Source of the DNA: Bacillota bacterium
GTDB taxonomy: Bacteria; Bacillota_B; Desulfitobacteriia; Desulfitobacteriales; Desulfitobacteriaceae
DNA: 27,423 nucleotides
Reading direction: 5' to 3'
Assembly: GCA_021779415.1 (NCBI GenBank)
Contig: JAJYAS010000001.1
Span: 1-27,423 of the forward strand
Shown: piece after piece, positions 1-10,796 of the stretch
How positions within the stretch are numbered: the first letter of the stretch is position 1
How the letters are laid out: each line of letters opens with the position of its first letter
Translations under genes and position numbers: made by a program
Notes under the pieces: generated by a model
What the model was told of the DNA's origin: nothing
Databases searched by the model: none
What the model saw: only the letters and a program-made list of their open reading frames with translations

Positions 1-453
1 TCCGATCTCTCCCTTGGCAAATGACTTTGAATCGAACTTTTTCCGAAGGAACGGAACATCAACCCCTGACAACTTCTTATCAGGCCGAATCAATGCACCT
101 GCCACAATGAGACCCGTCATTGGATCGGTCGCATAAAGCGCCTTATCTAATAGAGAGATGCGCGGTAAACCATGCCGTTCGTTGTGGACTTTGACCGCAT
201 AGACCAGCTCTTCCGGGAAACCCATACGTTCTAGCATTTCTGCCCCCTTAAGGGAATGGACAAAGGGCTGTTCTTTCGTTTCCTCATAATCAATATCATG
301 TAACAGGCCTGCTAGCCCCCATAGATCTGGATTTTGATCAAAATGCTTGGCTAGGCGGATGAGTACTGCTTCCGTTGAATACATATGTTTTAACAAGTTT
401 TTATTCTCAACATTTTTTGTCAATTCGATATAAGCTTCTTCCCTTGTCATCAT
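1..453 (-). CDS. HD-domain phosphohydrolase-like protein, 3' end cut off by window edge
   Basis: The frame is open from an ATG at 453 to the window edge, giving 151 codons with no stop. Residues H52-D53 form an HD pair inside LLHDIDYEE; H23, H66, H90 and D110 are well placed to be the other metal ligands of an HD-superfamily hydrolase. No signal peptide or membrane segment is visible, so a cytoplasmic protein is expected. Two ATGs are adjacent (453 and 450); an AAAGGAGA Shine-Dalgarno sequence about 9 bases upstream supports this region as the start. The gene lies 65 bases after the esterase gene with no terminator between them, so they are probably co-transcribed. The HD assignment is seen in the sequence. 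The substrate (nucleotide, cyclic nucleotide or other phosphoester) cannot be told. Confidence 0.8.
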   Translation of the reverse strand, partial: MMTREEAYIELTKNVENKNLLKHMYSTEAVLIRLAKHFDQNPDLWGLAGLLHDIDYEETKEQPFVHSLKGAEMLERMGFPEELVYAVKVHNERHGLPRISLLDKALYATDPMTGLIVAGALIRPDKKLSGVDVPFLRKKFDSKSFAKGEIG

Positions 454-518
454 ATCTAATCATCTCCTTTTCTATTTACCAATGTCGTCTTATGTTTAAC
501 CCCTATTAATTCTAAGTC

Positions 519-1298
519 TCAGCTATCAAACGCGCGCAAAAATTCATCGACTTTCAGAACAACGTCTTCTCTCTCAGGCCCAAGCGTTAGGATATGCCCT
601 GATTTCTCCCAATGGAGCACGACGGGCTTTACCTTCTGAATTTTTTTCATAATAATTTGAACGCTAACGGGATTTACTGTCAGATCTTTTGTGCTCTGCA
701 TCAACAAGACAGGACTCTTAATTTGATTAAGCTTACGGCGCACGTTACGAATCGCCCTGTTTAGGGAAATCAAACCATCCACTGGAACCCGTTCATAGAC
801 AAAGCGCTCAACCTTCTTATCAGAAGTTGATGTTGCTATCCCTTCTGATTTATTGGCAGAACTACTCAGAGCCGGTTTATTTACAAACGTCGCAAAAGGC
901 CTGATGAGTTGGACATAACGGGTCCTTCGGTCAGCAAGTACCATAGGCGCATTCATTGTAATGATGCCATCAATTAAGCCAAGAGTTGCCAAATGAAGCA
1001 CTAACAATCCCCCCATGGAAAGCCCAATTCCGACCACAGTATGGCAAGACTTTCTCAGTTCCTTTACTCCAGCTTCTGCATCTTTGGCCCAGTCTTCCCA
1101 ACGAGTTTTCGCCATCTGTTCTGGAGTCGTTCCATGCCCTAATAGCCTTATCCCAAGAACCGTCCACCCAAACTCGGATAACCGTTCGCCTAATAAACGC
1201 ATTTCTGAAGGAGATCCTGAAAACCCATGAATTAACAAACATCCAACACGATTTCCCGGGAAATAAAAGGGCTCTATTAAGCGCCTTTTTGGTTCCAT
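519..1298 (-). CDS. est: Carboxylesterase / monoacylglycerol lipase-like alpha/beta hydrolase (Est30 type)
   Basis: A 259-residue alpha/beta hydrolase. An LLIHGFSGSP oxyanion-loop region lies at residues 21-30. The nucleophile elbow is G-L-S-M-G with Ser94, Asp205 sits in STKDLTVNP, and His235 sits in KSGHIL, so the Ser-Asp-His triad is complete and in family order. It matches the short Est30 carboxylesterases of Geobacillus/Bacillus, which hydrolyse short-chain carboxyl esters in the cytoplasm. No signal peptide is seen. In Bacillus the esterase gene follows secG and precedes rnr-smpB; here it also follows secG, but an HD-domain gene comes next. A GGAG lies 6 bases before the ATG. A terminator separates it from secG, so it probably has its own promoter. 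The physiological substrate is unknown. Confidence 0.88.
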   Translation of the reverse strand: MEPKRRLIEPFYFPGNRVGCLLIHGFSGSPSEMRLLGERLSEFGWTVLGIRLLGHGTTPEQMAKTRWEDWAKDAEAGVKELRKSCHTVVGIGLSMGGLLVLHLATLGLIDGIITMNAPMVLADRRTRYVQLIRPFATFVNKPALSSSANKSEGIATSTSDKKVERFVYERVPVDGLISLNRAIRNVRRKLNQIKSPVLLMQSTKDLTVNPVSVQIIMKKIQKVKPVVLHWEKSGHILTLGPEREDVVLKVDEFLRAFDS

Positions 1299-1338
1299 TC
1301 AACTCCATCTCCCTTTTTGTCTCCAACTTTGTCAGGGG

Positions 1339-1344
1339 ATTATA
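1339..1344 (-). promoter_or_regulatory. Candidate -10 box for est
   Basis: Read on the minus strand this is a perfect TATAAT, about 40 bases upstream of the esterase ATG and downstream of the secG terminator. The hexamer at -35 spacing (1362-1367, CTTAAA) is a poor match and overlaps the terminator arm. The call rests on the -10 box and the need for a promoter after the terminator. Confidence 0.35.
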
Positions 1345-1365
1345 GGACGTTCTCTGTAAAATTTA

Positions 1366-1391
1366 AGGGGCACCTCGTATGAAGTGCCCCT
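1366..1391 (-). terminator. Intrinsic terminator after secG
   Basis: On the minus strand an 11-bp stem (AGGGGCACTTC pairing with GAGGTGCCCCT, one G-U pair) closes an ATAC tetraloop and is followed by a T-rich tail (TTAAATTTTAC). It lies 57 bases downstream of the secG stop and isolates secG from est. Confidence 0.8.
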
Positions 1392-1448
1392 AGATTCGAC
1401 TTTATATGCAAAGAATGGAGCATATCTAAAAGCCCTAGACTTTCTTGA

Positions 1449-1673
1449 TTACTTAAGCATTGCCAAGCCCAAGGAACTCAGCAAAAAGACCCCTGCCAAG
1501 ACGGCCGTGGCTTTGGCGAACAACTCATCCATCCCTTTCTTTTTACCAAAGAACGCCTCACCTGCTCCTGTAATGGCTCCCGATAATCCGGCACTCCTTC
1601 CAGACTGGAGTAATACAGCTGAGATGAGTCCTAGTGAGCTAAGGCTCAAAAGAATTACTAAAGCAATTTTCAA
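1449..1673 (-). CDS. secG: Protein-export membrane protein SecG
   Basis: A 74-residue protein with two hydrophobic segments (about residues 2-20 and 52-72) separated by the SecG signature LLQSGRSAGLSGAITG. SecG is the small auxiliary subunit of the SecYEG translocon in the cytoplasmic membrane. The start was set at a TTG (1673), not at the upstream GTG (1706). GGAGGG lies 9 bases before the TTG, the length then matches the usual ~75 residues of Gram-positive SecG, and the GTG sits only a few bases after the -10 box of the promoter at 1709-1737, at about the expected transcription start. Location between eno and est is typical for Firmicutes. Clear promoter and terminator signals make it a one-gene unit. 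Confidence 0.92.
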   Translation of the reverse strand: MKIALVILLSLSSLGLISAVLLQSGRSAGLSGAITGAGEAFFGKKKGMDELFAKATAVLAGVFLLSSLGLAMLK

Positions 1674-1708
1674 ATTAATTCGCCCTCCAATGTTAACCTT
1701 TACCACCT

Positions 1709-1737
1709 ATTCTAGCACAAGCAACATTAAAACTCAA
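1709..1737 (-). promoter_or_regulatory. Sigma-A promoter of secG
   Basis: On the minus strand TTGAGT (1732-1737), a 17-base spacer and TAGAAT (1709-1714) give a good vegetative promoter. It lies between the eno terminator and secG. The predicted transcript starts near 1702 and supports the TTG start of secG. Confidence 0.7.
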
Positions 1738-1800
1738 CGAGAACCTAATCTCTACATACTTTCTCCTGTCTACTCATCTTTGGATTTCGCCCAGTCAAAA

Positions 1801-1829
1801 GAAAAGAACAGGAGATGCAATCCTGTTCT
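1801..1829 (-). terminator. Intrinsic terminator of the pgk-tpiA-gpmI-eno operon
   Basis: On the minus strand a perfect 9-bp stem (AGAACAGGA with TCCTGTTCT) and a 7-base loop are followed by TTTCTTTTG. It lies about 60 bases after the eno stop and has no U-tract on the other strand, so it acts in the eno direction. Confidence 0.85.
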
Positions 1830-1890
1830 ATAGACATAGACCTTAACCAATCTAATTAAATTCGTCGTGCGTTCCATTTAATATCCATTA

Positions 1891-3189
<1,299 letters not shown>

Positions 3190-3211
3190 TTAAACACCTA
3201 GTCTGGAGACT

Positions 3212-4759
3212 TTACGTATCCAATAACGATTTTCCTGTCATTTCCTTGGGTGTTGGGATCTGGAGCAGTTTCAGCAAAGTAGGCGCAACATCGCACAGTG
3301 CGCCCCCCTCACGTAGAGTTTGCCCAATAAACCGATCATCAATCAATAGGAACGGCACGGAATTTGTAGAGTGGGCAGTCAGCGGCAACTCGGTTTTCGG
3401 ATCCACTTTCATTTCCGCGTTCCCATGATCCGCAGTTACGATGAGAGTCCCTTTCAGCCTTTGCAATTCCTCATAAATCTCTCCCAAGCATCGATCCACC
3501 GCTTCCACCGCTTGAACGGTTGCATCGAAAACCCCAGTATGTCCAACCATATCCGGATTAGCAAAGTTGAGAATAATTACATCATGGGTCTTTTTCCGCA
3601 GCTGTTCTAAGAGGGTTTGGGTTAAGGCTGGAGCGCTCATCTCCGGCTGAAGGTTATAGGTCGCGACTTTTGGTGAAGGGATTAGTATTCGTTCCTCAAG
3701 AGGAAATGGTTCTTCGAGGCCACCGTTAAAAAAGAACGTCACATGGGCATATTTCTCAGTTTCAGCAATTCTTAACTGCCTTAACCCGTGATCAGCAAGC
3801 ACTTCCCCTAAGGTATTGTCTAAATTCTGCTGAGGAAAGGCCACAGGTGCAGGAATTGTGTCCTCATATTCAGTCATACATACGAAGTGGACATGAGGGC
3901 GATTGGGTCGTTCAAAGCCTGGAAATTCCTCGTCAACGAAGGCATGGGTGATTTCCCTCGCCCGGTCGGAACGAAAGTTAAAGAAGAGCACGCTATCTCC
4001 CTCTTGTATCCCCCCCACTGGCTTTCCTTCATCATCAATAATCACGGTTGGGGGCACGAATTCATCCGTCACCCGCACATCGTATGAACTCTCCACTGCT
4101 GCCGAGGCACTTGGTGCGAACTTCAACTCCCCTTTCGCGATTAAAGCTTGGTAACCTTTTTCGAGACGTTCCCAGCGTTTATCCCTGTCCATGACGTAAT
4201 AACGTCCGCTCACTGAAGCAATTTGTCCCATCCCTAGTTCCTTGATCTTTGCTTCCAGCTGAGCAATATATTCTTTAGCACTTTGTGGCAAGACGTCACG
4301 GCCATCGAGTAGGACGTGGATAAACACCTTCTCTAAGCCCTGTCTTTTGGCCATCTCCAGCAGAGCAAATAAGTGCTCAATATGAGAATGGACTCCCCCG
4401 TTGGAAAGCAACCCCATCATGTGGAAGGCTTTGTTATGTTGCTGGGCCTGATTCATAGCTTCGAGTAGAACGGGATTCTCAAATATTGTCCCATCCTTAA
4501 TCGCTTTAAAGATACGAGTTAACTCCTGGTAGACCACCCTTCCGGCCCCCATGTTCAGATGTCCTACTTCAGAATTCCCCATTTGTCCGTGTGGTAATCC
4601 CACCGCTTCTCCAGAGGCCTGGAGGGTAGTGTGGGGGTATGTGTTTTCTAGACGCTGAAAAACGGGTATTTTCGCCTGAGCGATGGCGTTTCCTTCTGCT
4701 TCAACACGGTGACCCCACCCATCCAGAATCATGAGGAGAAGTGGTTTTGTTTCTGTCAT
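3212..4759 (-). CDS. gpmI: 2,3-bisphosphoglycerate-independent phosphoglycerate mutase
   Basis: A 515-residue enzyme of the alkaline-phosphatase superfamily that interconverts 3- and 2-phosphoglycerate using two Mn2+ ions. Metal ligand Asp13 is in MILDGWG and the phosphoserine nucleophile Ser63 is in GNSEVGHLN. Later metal-binding motifs NFANPDMVGHTG and VTADHGNAE are intact, as is the HVLLDGRD segment. Two in-frame ATGs occur; 4759 is preferred because GAGGTG is 7 bases upstream of it and only 1 base from ATG 4765. It lies 37 bases after tpiA in the same operon. Use of the cofactor-independent mutase is usual for spore-forming Firmicutes. Confidence 0.98.
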   Translation of the reverse strand: MTETKPLLLMILDGWGHRVEAEGNAIAQAKIPVFQRLENTYPHTTLQASGEAVGLPHGQMGNSEVGHLNMGAGRVVYQELTRIFKAIKDGTIFENPVLLEAMNQAQQHNKAFHMMGLLSNGGVHSHIEHLFALLEMAKRQGLEKVFIHVLLDGRDVLPQSAKEYIAQLEAKIKELGMGQIASVSGRYYVMDRDKRWERLEKGYQALIAKGELKFAPSASAAVESSYDVRVTDEFVPPTVIIDDEGKPVGGIQEGDSVLFFNFRSDRAREITHAFVDEEFPGFERPNRPHVHFVCMTEYEDTIPAPVAFPQQNLDNTLGEVLADHGLRQLRIAETEKYAHVTFFFNGGLEEPFPLEERILIPSPKVATYNLQPEMSAPALTQTLLEQLRKKTHDVIILNFANPDMVGHTGVFDATVQAVEAVDRCLGEIYEELQRLKGTLIVTADHGNAEMKVDPKTELPLTAHSTNSVPFLLIDDRFIGQTLREGGALCDVAPTLLKLLQIPTPKEMTGKSLLDT

Positions 4760-4796
4760 TGTCATTCACCTCATAGTGTTTCCTAGTCGTGTTCCT

Positions 4797-5561
4797 TTAA
4801 ACGGAAGCGGCATTATGGACAAGCTTGGCAAAACTCAGGGGATCAAGGCTTGCCCCTCCGACCAAGGCACCGTCAATATCGGGCTCGGCCATAAGCTCGG
4901 CAATGTTTTCAGCCTTGACACTTCCGCCATAGAGAATAGGCACTTGCTCCGCGGCTGATCCCATCAGACCTGACAAAGTGGCCCGGATAGAGGCGCACAT
5001 TTCTTGAGCATCTTTACTGGATGCCGTTTTCCCAGTTCCAATAGCCCAAATCGGTTCATAAGCAATAATGACCCGGCTTAAGTCCTCAATCGACAAACCA
5101 GTGAGTGCACGGGAAACCTGTAAACTAACCCGCTCAGCAGCTTTTCCCTCGGTACGAACGTCAAGATTTTCCCCGACACATAACATGGGCTTTAAGCCAG
5201 AGGACAATGCTTTTTGGACCTTTTTCGCGATTTCTTCATCCGTTTCTCCGAACAGTTCCCGCCGCTCTGAATGGCCGAGTATGACATATGTACAAGCGAC
5301 ATCAAGAAGCATCTGGGCCGAGATTTCACCAGTATAGGCACCTTGGTCTGCCGAAGCCATATTTTGCGCACCCAAGTGCACAATACTTTCCTCCAATTCA
5401 TTCTTTAAGGGATACAGAGAGGTAAAGGGAGCACAGAGAACAATGTCCAGTTCTGTGACATCCCGAACTTCTTCTAAAAATTTTCCAGCATAGTCCACCG
5501 CTTCGCTGGTGGTTTTAAACATCTTCCAGTTACCTGCAATGACATTCCGCCTCTTAGCCAA
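4797..5561 (-). CDS. tpiA: Triosephosphate isomerase
   Basis: A 254-residue TIM barrel interconverting DHAP and glyceraldehyde-3-phosphate. Active-site Lys13 is in GNWKM, His97 in LGHSERR and Glu169 in AYEPIWAIGTGK; the phosphate-binding loops LYGGSVK and DGALVGGASL close the barrel. The start is TTG with CGGAGGAA 9 bases upstream; the family N-terminus (xRxxVIAGNWKM) fits it. It is the natural sink for DHAP made by the GlpABC dehydrogenase encoded upstream, which gives the gene neighbourhood metabolic sense. An 85-base gap separates it from pgk and holds a perfect AGAGTTAACTCT palindrome. Confidence 0.98.
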   Translation of the reverse strand: MAKRRNVIAGNWKMFKTTSEAVDYAGKFLEEVRDVTELDIVLCAPFTSLYPLKNELEESIVHLGAQNMASADQGAYTGEISAQMLLDVACTYVILGHSERRELFGETDEEIAKKVQKALSSGLKPMLCVGENLDVRTEGKAAERVSLQVSRALTGLSIEDLSRVIIAYEPIWAIGTGKTASSKDAQEMCASIRATLSGLMGSAAEQVPILYGGSVKAENIAELMAEPDIDGALVGGASLDPLSFAKLVHNAASV

Positions 5562-5648
5562 CTTATAATTCCTCCGTTTCTCTGCTTAGATTTGTTATCT
5601 TTTAGAGTTAACTCTTTTCGCCGTGGAAAATTCTATTCGAACCACGAT

Positions 5649-6833
5649 TTACTTATCCTCAAGTGCCGCTACACCCGGTAGAACTTTTCCTTCTAGAAAC
5701 TCTAGTGAGGCACCGCCCCCTGTGGAAATATGAGTCATTCGATCTGCAACCTTCATTTTCTCCACTGCTGCCACGGAATCCCCGCCGCCTACAATCGTGA
5801 TTCCTCCACAGGCAGCAACCGCCTGAGCAACCCGCTCGGTTCCTTTGGCAAAGGCATCCATTTCAAAAACACCCATCGGACCGTTCCAAATCACAGTCCG
5901 GGCTGTCGCAAGGCGCGCCGCGAACCTCTCGGCAGTTGCTGACCCTATATCTAAGGCCATTTCGTCCTCCTGAATTTCGGAAACACTGACCGTACGGTGA
6001 GGAGCATTTGCTTCAAAGGCTTGGGCTACCACCACATCAATTGGGAGTTCTAGTGCAACCCCTTTTTCCTTGGCCTTTTCGATGAGTTGCTTGGCCAATT
6101 CTACCTTTTCCTCTTCAAGGAGGGATTTCCCCACCTTAAACCCTTGAGCTTTTAGGAAGGTATTCGCCATCCCGCCCCCGATGATCAAAACGTCGACCTT
6201 TTCTAAGAGGTTTTCAATCACGCCAATCTTATCGCTCACTTTGGCTCCACCAATAATGGCCACAAAGGGACGTTCCGGTCGTTCCAAAGCATTGCCCATA
6301 AATTCCACTTCTTTTTGCATTAGCAAACCAGCTACCGCAGGGATATAGTGCGTTACCCCTTCTGTTGAGGCATGAGCACGATGTGCGGTTCCGAAGGCGT
6401 CATTGACAAACAGCTCAGCGAGCGAAGCTAAGTCTCGGGCAAAAGTGGGATCGTTTTTCTCTTCTTCCGCATGAAAACGGAGATTTTCCAATAATAGAAC
6501 TTGTCCATCCTGCAACGTGCTAACCGCTTCCATCGCTGGGTCCCCTACGCAATCTCCTGCCAAGGGTACAGTTTGTCCCAACAGATCACCTAGGTGTTTG
6601 GACACTGGTGCTAAGGAATATTTCGGATTGACTTGCCCTTTGGGACGACCGAGGTGCGAAGCCAAAATCACGCGAGCCCCCTCTTGCACGAGGTACTCAA
6701 TCGTGGGAAGGGCAGCCCTTATCCGAGTGTCATCGGTAATGTGCCGTTGTTCATCCAATGGTACATTAAAATCCACTCGAACAAGCACGCGTTTTCCTCG
6801 TACTTCTACCTCTTTAATGCTTTTTTTGTTCAT
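5649..6833 (-). CDS. pgk: Phosphoglycerate kinase
   Basis: A 394-residue enzyme transferring the acyl phosphate of 1,3-bisphosphoglycerate to [13 protein letters not shown] near the N-terminus (Asp21, Asn23), HLGRPKG at 60-66, [18 protein letters not shown] and [11 protein letters not shown] mark the substrate and nucleotide sites of the two lobes. An upstream in-frame ATG at 6851 would add six residues, but ATG 6833 has GGGG 8 bases before it and gives the usual 394-residue length. It is the first gene of the pgk-tpiA-gpmI-eno operon. The gapA gene that normally precedes pgk in Firmicutes is absent; glpK lies upstream instead. Confidence 0.97.
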   Translation of the reverse strand: MNKKSIKEVEVRGKRVLVRVDFNVPLDEQRHITDDTRIRAALPTIEYLVQEGARVILASHLGRPKGQVNPKYSLAPVSKHLGDLLGQTVPLAGDCVGDPAMEAVSTLQDGQVLLLENLRFHAEEEKNDPTFARDLASLAELFVNDAFGTAHRAHASTEGVTHYIPAVAGLLMQKEVEFMGNALERPERPFVAIIGGAKVSDKIGVIENLLEKVDVLIIGGGMANTFLKAQGFKVGKSLLEEEKVELAKQLIEKAKEKGVALELPIDVVVAQAFEANAPHRTVSVSEIQEDEMALDIGSATAERFAARLATARTVIWNGPMGVFEMDAFAKGTERVAQAVAACGGITIVGGGDSVAAVEKMKVADRMTHISTGGGASLEFLEGKVLPGVAALEDK

Positions 6834-7192
6834 GCAAAATTCCCCTTTCATTTTACCTCAAAGGGTGCCCAGTATTGATGTTATTTTCCCGAAAATTTTC
6901 TTTAGTATACCGTAGAATGAACTGTCTTACTCCTCTAAACCATAATTAACCAAACTCTTCCTACTTCTCCATTTAAGAAGCCGTTTCCTGCCCATGAAGG
7001 ATGTAACTCTATCAATCTCCTCTTCATCAGCAAGGAAATGTTTATATACACATACTATTCTGTGCTAATCATGATATTCCTGCTAGTATATCTGTTTATA
7101 TGAACATTTTATTATCAGAAAATGCTCCGAATACTTCATAATATAAAAACGAATAATCGACAAGGAAGAGTCCATATTGCCTAACGCAATGC
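6834..7192. other. 359-base AT-rich intergenic region between glpK and pgk
   Basis: No confident gene is seen. On the minus strand a TATACT (6904-6909) lies about 70 bases before pgk, but its -35 region is poor. A stop-free minus-strand frame of 45 codons (6930-7064, stop at 6927-6929) has a protein-like charged tail (FMGRKRLLKW) but lacks a start with a ribosome site, so it could be a gene remnant. A weak ATTGC/GCAAT stem (7176-7190) follows glpK without a T-run. No convincing glpK terminator is visible. Confidence 0.5.
6904..6909 (-). promoter_or_regulatory. Candidate -10 box for the pgk operon
   Basis: TATACT on the minus strand, 70 bases upstream of the pgk start. The hexamer 17 bases further upstream (GAGTAA) resembles TTGACA little, so this is only the best candidate in the gap. 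Confidence 0.3.
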
Positions 7193-8725
<1,533 letters not shown>

Positions 8726-8777
8726 TCAATGAAACCATTTGGTTACTTCGACGAAAAATAGCTCAATGTCAAAAGCA

Positions 8778-9428
8778 TTAGCCTTCTGCTCTTGCTACTC
8801 GCCGACTACCCGTTTGGACGTAAAGGAGCGTCTCTGCAACATTCACAATGTGGTCCCCCATGCGCTCGATCGTCCTAGCGACTACTAAGCTTAACCCCAA
8901 TTGGCCGTCATGACATTTTTCTTGACTCCCTTTTACTAAGGCATCCTTAAAGCTAGCGTACGCCTTATCCAAAACATCATCTTGATCCGCTAAATCCAGT
9001 GTTATTTTTTTGTCTCCTTTTAAAATGGCCACAGTGTAATCCGTCATGGTGGTCAGTTGCTTTGCCATCTGCAGGATATCCACCGACCAGTTTCCTTCCG
9101 GCTTAAGCTCGCTAAGTTCAGCAAGGTCGCAGGCATAGTCTGCGACCCGCTCGAGCTCTTGTGCTATACGCTGAAAACCTAAAATCCAACGCAAATCTTG
9201 GCTGCGAAGTTGTTGAAGACTCATGATATCAAAGCTACGTTTCACAATGCAATCCCGCATCTGATCAATGACATCATCCCGTTCTTCCCAATCCTGAATC
9301 GTATGGCCCTTTTCCAATGCTTCGATGGCTGCACTCAGATGATCTTGTAACGCCTCCGCCAACTCCACCGCCATAGCGCGTAAATTCAACAAGACTTTGT
9401 CATACCCTGATGTACGAAACGTGCTCAT
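8778..9428 (-). CDS. phoU: PhoU-family phosphate regulator
   Basis: A 216-residue all-helical protein with two PhoU three-helix repeats. The metal-binding signatures are visible as ELERVADYACDLAE (91-104) and, in the second repeat, ERMGDHIVNVAE. PhoU proteins are cytoplasmic and modulate phosphate transport and PhoR signalling. ATG 9428 has AGAGGTG 6 bases upstream; the alternative GTG at 9437 would overlap that site. No pst genes are nearby. It lies between glpC and glpK with gaps of about 90 bases on each side, and the Na/phosphate transporter at 19.6-21.2 kb carries a related domain. A role balancing phosphate with glycerol phosphate use is an inference. Confidence 0.88.
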   Translation of the reverse strand: MSTFRTSGYDKVLLNLRAMAVELAEALQDHLSAAIEALEKGHTIQDWEERDDVIDQMRDCIVKRSFDIMSLQQLRSQDLRWILGFQRIAQELERVADYACDLAELSELKPEGNWSVDILQMAKQLTTMTDYTVAILKGDKKITLDLADQDDVLDKAYASFKDALVKGSQEKCHDGQLGLSLVVARTIERMGDHIVNVAETLLYVQTGSRRVARAEG

Positions 9429-9520
9429 ACAGCACACCTCTTTTCTTTAAATTTCTGCCAAAGTCCACTCTCAACGTGCTGATAAAATTACTCTATTTTA
9501 TTCCCCATTTATCGTCCATG

Positions 9521-10780
9521 TTAACTATCCTTCGTCTCTCTTCTTTGGTTCAACTCTAAACCGTAGGCTTGCATGAGTACCCAGACAGGATGCTCAGTTT
9601 TAACCCCAGAACCATGCTGAATTTGTACCTGACATCCTCCACATTCGGTTGTCATGGCTTCAAATTTCCCCTCCGTCACACCGCGCCGAACCCGGCTAAA
9701 CAGCGGGGTTCCAATTTGCATAGCTAAATCGTACTTCTCCTGTTTAAAACCAAAGCTCCCAGACAGTCCGCAGCAACCCGCATCCAAGTCATTCACCTTA
9801 ACCCCTGGAATTAAGCGCAATAAGCGTACAGAAGGTGTTCCGATGCCTTGCGCCTTTAGATGGCAGGGGGCATGATACCCCAGCGACACTGCGACCGCCT
9901 GAAACTCTTCCCGCAGTTCTCCTCGCTCATGAAGTTCCCAGAGAAATTCAAACAAGTCATAGGTCTGACGACCGATCCGTTTCGCCCCCGATGCCAAGAC
10001 CTCCTCTTTCGGATATTCCTCTTTTAATGCTAATCCACAACTCGTACAAGAGGTAATGACAGGCATATTTGCCTGTAAATATGGATCCATTAGAGCCAGG
10101 TTCTTTCTCATGTTATCCCGTCCCTCACGGAAATGCCCGTTGGCTTGTAGAGGAACTCCACAACAATGAAACTGAGGAACGATCACGTCATATCCATTGA
10201 GTTCCAAGACTTTTACCACGGCCTGACCTGTCAAAGCGTCATTATAAGATACGAAACAGCCGGGGAAATAGACCACTGTCTTCTGTCCTAGCCGCCTCGT
10301 CGGGCCTTTAAACTTCGGCTTATAGGCGGGTAGTGGGGCTTGACGACCAATACCCAGTGTCCGTTCCATTACACCGCGCATCAGCGGTATTCCTAGCACT
10401 GCATTCGTCATGCCGGGCCAAATCGTCCCTAACTTCCCTAGATATTCCGCTCGACCTAAGATGAGATCCCGAACCTGGTGCTGAATTGTTTTTCCGTCTT
10501 TTTGCCCGGTTTGTTGGGCCTTTTCGCGCGCCCGCAAAATCATCTCGGTAATGTTTACACCGGACGGACAAGTGACTTCGCAAGTTTTACAATTCGAGCA
10601 ATAGTTTAAACAACCCATATCCATCTCTAAGCCTTCAAGTCGAAACCGTTCCGCATCTGGTCCAACACTTTTCGGTCCTGGAAAAAGGGGATACACTGCG
10701 GCAACTGGGCATTGGGCGGTACAAGCACTGCACTTAATACAGGCATCTAAGTTCTTGACCCTGTCCTGTTTAAAACCCAT
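9521..10780 (-). CDS. glpC: Anaerobic glycerol-3-phosphate dehydrogenase, subunit C (iron-sulfur)
   Basis: A 419-residue protein with two ferredoxin-like CxxCxxCxxxCP motifs (Cys14/17/20/24 and Cys61/64/67/71), each able to hold a [4Fe-4S] cluster, followed by two cysteine-rich CCG-type domains (HCCGVP and GCCGLSGSFG). This is the layout of GlpC, which takes electrons from the GlpAB flavoprotein and passes them to menaquinone at the membrane. The start at ATG 10780 puts AGAGAGGA a little far (about 10 bases) upstream; a start at 10849 would overlap glpB by 53 bases, so it is less likely. It lies 16 bases after glpB. Other CCG-domain oxidoreductase subunits look similar, but the glpAB context fixes the call. 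Confidence 0.92.
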   Translation of the reverse strand: MGFKQDRVKNLDACIKCSACTAQCPVAAVYPLFPGPKSVGPDAERFRLEGLEMDMGCLNYCSNCKTCEVTCPSGVNITEMILRAREKAQQTGQKDGKTIQHQVRDLILGRAEYLGKLGTIWPGMTNAVLGIPLMRGVMERTLGIGRQAPLPAYKPKFKGPTRRLGQKTVVYFPGCFVSYNDALTGQAVVKVLELNGYDVIVPQFHCCGVPLQANGHFREGRDNMRKNLALMDPYLQANMPVITSCTSCGLALKEEYPKEEVLASGAKRIGRQTYDLFEFLWELHERGELREEFQAVAVSLGYHAPCHLKAQGIGTPSVRLLRLIPGVKVNDLDAGCCGLSGSFGFKQEKYDLAMQIGTPLFSRVRRGVTEGKFEAMTTECGGCQVQIQHGSGVKTEHPVWVLMQAYGLELNQRRETKDS

Positions 10781-10796
10781 CTCACTTGCATCCTCT

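Noticed and set aside
1384..1833. 149-codon plus-strand frame across secG
   Set aside because: It is antisense to secG and runs through the secG promoter and eno terminator; no ribosome site or family features.
7083..7175. 30-codon minus-strand frame after glpK
   Set aside because: No ribosome site, AT-rich composition and no recognisable sequence.
7176..7190. ATTGC/GCAAT stem just after glpK as a terminator
   Set aside because: Only five base pairs and no T-run on the minus strand.
9429..9520. AT-only stem (ATAAAAT/ATTTTAT) between glpC and phoU as a terminator
   Set aside because: A stem made only of A-T pairs is too weak and lacks a following T-run.
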